A DNA stretch of 24,076 bases from a virus, in the IMG/VR virus record IMGVR_UViG_3300030107_004150, positions 1-24,076 of that record; one strand, given 5' to 3'. A program made the position numbers and the translations under genes. The first letter of the stretch is position 1; each line of letters opens with the position of its first letter. Positions 21,069 through 24,076 of the stretch are shown here, piece by piece. The notes beneath the pieces are model-generated. The model did not search any database, was not told where the DNA came from, and worked only from the letters and a program-made list of their open reading frames with translations.

Positions 21069-23489
21069 CTAACTAGGTTCAAAACTACCTAAATCAAATC
21101 CTCCACTTAGTATATCATTACCTGCAGACTCAAAGTTTTTAGGTGGTTTTCCACTATTTCTTTGTTCAATCATTTCTGATTGTTGCGTAGCTTGTATTTT
21201 TGTTCTTTCGTCTTTACGATCTTCTTTTTCTTTTTCTCTTTGTTTCATTCCATCAACTTCTAAGTTTTTCAACTGCATGTTCATTTGAAACTCTAGTTGC
21301 ATTAATTCTTTTTTATAAGCAACTTCTTGCGCCATTTTTTGTTGCTCTAACTGTGATTTAACTTGTTCTAACTGCGCTTCGCTTTGTGCTAATGCTTGGT
21401 TTTTTTGAACATCTACTTGTGCAGCGGCTTGAGCTGCTTGTGTATTAGATTGTGATTGTGCTTGGATATTTTCTAATTGTAACTGTCTGTCTTTTTCTTG
21501 TTTTTTCTTTCTACGTATTTTTAACATTTGGTTTGCTAATTTTACGTTTTTAATTTCTCTAAGATCAATCGCGTCTTCAAGTTCTATACTTTTTTGTTGT
21601 AAAGCCATTTGAATATTATTTTCAAGTCTAGCTTTTTCTTCTTCGTCTGGCATTAAATCTATAAATATACCAAAGTCATATAAGTGTAGTTCTGACATTT
21701 CTTCTAACGTAGCAACGTTATGCGCGCCAATAGCTTGTATAAAAGCGTTTCTAGTTGGGGAATACTCTATAATATCTGATATTCTTAGAGATAAACACTC
21801 AGCAGTTTCAGCTGTTAAATATAAACCGGCTTGTAGAATATGTCTTGTCGCTGTGTTACTATTTGCTGCTGCTAATTTTTGTACACCTACTAAAGCATTT
21901 TTGTCTGGCATGCTACCATCTCTAGCTTCGTTAAGTCCAGTCACGTCTCTTATCATTTGTAAATAATAATTATAATTACCAATAAGAGCTTGTATTTTGT
22001 TTCCACCAGATCCTGAAGTAATTTCTTGAATAGGTACTTTACCTGGATTTAAATCTCCATCTTGAGTAAACGATCTACCAATAACGCTACCTGTTTGGAA
22101 GAACATGTTTAAGGCTTCTTGTGGATTATAATTAGTACCATTACCTAAATCAATTTCAGCTAAACCATCAGCATCTAAATAAACACCATCTGGCACCATA
22201 CGAGACATTACTTGTTGAAGTTTTAAATGCGTTAATTGAATCATATCAGCAAAACCCGTAATACGTTTTACTAATGAATCTATTTTACCATTATACATTC
22301 TTGGAGCTACAATAGCATAATTCATTTTAACTTTTGTAAAATCACTTTTAGGTCGCATCATATTTTTAGACATTTCCCATTTAAGTAGTTTATTAGTACC
22401 TAAAATTACAGCACCATCATATAAACACTCTATAGATCTTAATAATCTTGAGTATCCACCCTCTTTGTTTTCTGGTGGATTAAAAGAATCATCTTTAGGT
22501 ATTATTTTATCAGCACCTGTTCCAGTTTCTTTTATTTTATATACCTCATTCATATAAGTTTTATAATTAAAATACAAAACTTGAATTTTATTATTATCTT
22601 CTTTATTATAAGTGTGTCTTGAGTTATAATTAGATCTATTATTAGGTTTATTTTTCATTATATCCTCTAAATCACTTTCCGTTAAATGAGGAAATTGTTT
22701 TGCTAATTCATTTACTGGTATAGATTTAACTTCACCAACATAATATATATCATCAAAATAAGGAGAATCGCTATAAGAATAAACTAAATTAGCAGGATCT
22801 ACATAATCAATAATAACACCTTCTGATGTATTAAAAGAAGTTTTTACAGCACCTATACCTAATACTGTTAAATCATAATAAAATCTTTTCTTTATTAATT
22901 CATACTTATTACCTTCAAACAATACATTTAAAGCTTGTTCTTCTGCTAATTCTACAGCTTGTTTATAATTAAGCTGCATATGTAATCCTAATTCTTCCTC
23001 TGTGTCTGGTAATGTTTGTGGATCGTTTTTTGCTAAAGATATACCGAAAGCTTGTTTTGAAAATGCATTTAATTCTTTTGTTCTCATGTCAGCAAGCATA
23101 GATTCCATATATTCTGTACGTTTACTAACACCATATTTATCTTGTGAAAATGCTTTTATATCATATGTTCTTTCAGCAATACCATTTACAACAATATCTA
23201 CAAATTTAGATATAATTGGAACAGGCTTCCAATCTAAATTTAAATAGGACAAATCACCATTTATAGATAACTCATCCTTATATTTTTGTATAGACTGCTC
23301 GCCTCTAGCGTACAATCTTAAATTATGAAAATTATTTTGATTAGAAGTATATTTACTAATACTTCTATCATTATTAAACCATTCTGTTTCAATAGCTTTA
23401 GCTACTTTTAAACCATAATCATAGCTTAATTTTTCAGCATCACTTACTGTTTGACTTGGAAAATAACTTTTAATGCCAGAGTATGCCAT
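21069..23489 (-). CDS. Portal protein
   Basis: This 806-residue protein starts 1 base after the terminase stop, the classic terminase-portal pair. N-terminal and central parts (about 1-630) are mixed alpha/beta. They include YLNLDWKPVPIISKFVDIVV near residue 85 and, at ~505-530, the motif IRDVTGLNEARDGS followed by VGVQKLAAANSNTATRH, which I recognise from portal proteins of marine and crAss-like phages. Residues ~640-775 are a very long Gln/Lys/Glu-rich coiled coil (IRRKKKQEKDRQLQLENIQ, then QSNTQAAQAAAQVDVQ). The protein is longer than T7 (about 536) or P22 (725) portals, so the coiled coil may form an extended barrel in the capsid interior, as in P22. The dodecameric ring would sit at one capsid vertex, bind terminase during packaging and join the tail. 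Confidence 0.88.
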   Translation of the reverse strand: MAYSGIKSYFPSQTVSDAEKLSYDYGLKVAKAIETEWFNNDRSISKYTSNQNNFHNLRLYARGEQSIQKYKDELSINGDLSYLNLDWKPVPIISKFVDIVVNGIAERTYDIKAFSQDKYGVSKRTEYMESMLADMRTKELNAFSKQAFGISLAKNDPQTLPDTEEELGLHMQLNYKQAVELAEEQALNVLFEGNKYELIKKRFYYDLTVLGIGAVKTSFNTSEGVIIDYVDPANLVYSYSDSPYFDDIYYVGEVKSIPVNELAKQFPHLTESDLEDIMKNKPNNRSNYNSRHTYNKEDNNKIQVLYFNYKTYMNEVYKIKETGTGADKIIPKDDSFNPPENKEGGYSRLLRSIECLYDGAVILGTNKLLKWEMSKNMMRPKSDFTKVKMNYAIVAPRMYNGKIDSLVKRITGFADMIQLTHLKLQQVMSRMVPDGVYLDADGLAEIDLGNGTNYNPQEALNMFFQTGSVIGRSFTQDGDLNPGKVPIQEITSGSGGNKIQALIGNYNYYLQMIRDVTGLNEARDGSMPDKNALVGVQKLAAANSNTATRHILQAGLYLTAETAECLSLRISDIIEYSPTRNAFIQAIGAHNVATLEEMSELHLYDFGIFIDLMPDEEEKARLENNIQMALQQKSIELEDAIDLREIKNVKLANQMLKIRRKKKQEKDRQLQLENIQAQSQSNTQAAQAAAQVDVQKNQALAQSEAQLEQVKSQLEQQKMAQEVAYKKELMQLEFQMNMQLKNLEVDGMKQREKEKEDRKDERTKIQATQQSEMIEQRNSGKPPKNFESAGNDILSGGFDLGSFEPS

Positions 23490-23490
23490 A

Positions 23491-24076
23491 TTATTTGATT
23501 ATTTGTGAATTAACTCCATTATTATTATATTTGGAGATATTTATATTTAGTTTTGGTTTTTCAACTTTTACATTTGGCGCATATAAATGTCTATTGTTAG
23601 CCATAATAGCTAACCCAGAGCTTATTGTTGCGTCAAATTTTGTTCTTTTGTTTATATCGAATTTAGCCCAGTCATTTAATAATGAATTAAAATATAAATC
23701 ACCAAAAGTACCATCTTGTTTTATACCAACATGGTCTTGGATATACATTTCAATAGCTGCTGCGTGAGCTTGTTTTATATCTTCTGAAGAATTAGGTATT
23801 CCTCCAACTTCTTTTTCTGCTACAGATAGCTTATTCCAAACTTTATCAGGGCGATTCATACTAAACCCTCTGTAACCTCTTCTTCTTAAGTAGTATAATA
23901 ATCTTGGTTTATTATTCTCCGCAAGTATTGGCATTCCATAAAATACTAATGCCATTAAAACATCTTCAAAGAATATTTCTGCCGTAGGTGGTCTTGATAA
24001 GTATTCTAAAAAGAAGCTATTCGCAGGAGCGTCCTCCATACTAAACCTGGTTAAGCCGTGTAATGCTCCTTTAGAA
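23491..24076 (-). CDS. Terminase large subunit, C-terminal part (cut by window edge)
   Basis: The frame is open to the right edge and ends with TAA at 23493-23491, so about 195 codons are visible. The internal ATG at 24039 is not the true start, because upstream codons continue (SKGALHGLTRFS) without a stop. The visible part includes FFLEYLSRPPTAEIFFEDVL and YGMPILAENNKPRLLYYL, followed by RRGYRGFSMNRP. This looks like the RNase H-like nuclease half of TerL, with an acidic pair (EIFFED) and the ENN patch. The ATPase Walker A and B motifs would be upstream, outside the window. Identification rests on this C-terminal pattern and on the portal gene that follows 1 base later. The end (KPKLNINISKYNNNGVNSQ) is a short non-conserved tail. 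Confidence 0.78.
   Translation of the reverse strand, partial: SKGALHGLTRFSMEDAPANSFFLEYLSRPPTAEIFFEDVLMALVFYGMPILAENNKPRLLYYLRRRGYRGFSMNRPDKVWNKLSVAEKEVGGIPNSSEDIKQAHAAAIEMYIQDHVGIKQDGTFGDLYFNSLLNDWAKFDINKRTKFDATISSGLAIMANNRHLYAPNVKVEKPKLNINISKYNNNGVNSQIIK

Noticed and set aside
23002-23767. Plus-strand frames of 81 and 94 codons opposite portal and terminase genes
   Set aside because: They are antisense to genes identified with good confidence and carry no recognisable motif.

Overview
The window is the virion-assembly block of a tailed, probably short-tailed (podovirus-like) bacteriophage. It is AT-rich, and every credible gene lies on the minus strand, so transcription runs from base 24076 towards base 1. 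Gene gaps are usually 1 to 70 bases, and no tRNA, rRNA, CRISPR array, insertion sequence or stretch over 300 bases without a gene was seen. The likely host is a marine Bacteroidota (Flavobacteriia-type) bacterium. Starts lack Shine-Dalgarno sequences and sit behind A/T-only leaders. One giant virion protein also carries Cys/Asp repeat modules and a dockerin-like segment of the kind I associate with secreted proteins of marine Bacteroidota. These assignments come from reading and memory of families, not from a database search.

In transcription order, the packaging and head genes come first: the C-terminal part of the large terminase (23491-24076, cut by the edge), a long portal protein (21069-23489), an acidic scaffold-like protein (19853-21040) and the major capsid protein (18327-19832). 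A strong UUCG-loop hairpin with a U-rich tail follows the capsid gene. Next come a conserved 283-aa protein of unknown role (17405-18256), a second hairpin with a UACG loop, and a 54-aa Cys-containing protein (17185-17349).

The connector and tail genes follow: a 229-aa protein (16486-17175), a 470-aa protein with an apparent beta-rich insert (15070-16482) and a 2791-aa protein (6691-15066). The N-terminal two thirds of the 2791-aa protein look like a tail nozzle or stabilisation protein. Its last ~900 residues are a chain of extracellular-type modules: seven Cys/Asp repeats, a fibronectin III-like domain, three more repeats, a dockerin-like EF-hand pair, a CBM4/9-like jelly roll and a further secreted-type domain. 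After it come a 128-aa protein, a 415-aa orphan and a 615-aa beta-repeat protein.

The last block looks like internal or ejected virion proteins: a Gln/Ala-rich coiled-coil protein ending in an S74-type self-cleaving chaperone (2065-3099), a 447-aa protein (720-2063) and the start of another protein with a hydrophobic segment (1-716, cut by the edge). No tape-measure, sheath or major tail tube gene is visible, which with the T7/P22/crAss-like order favours a podovirus. The two most unusual points are the host-like adhesive chain fused to a nozzle-like protein and the pair of UNCG hairpins that bracket one small cistron just after the capsid gene.
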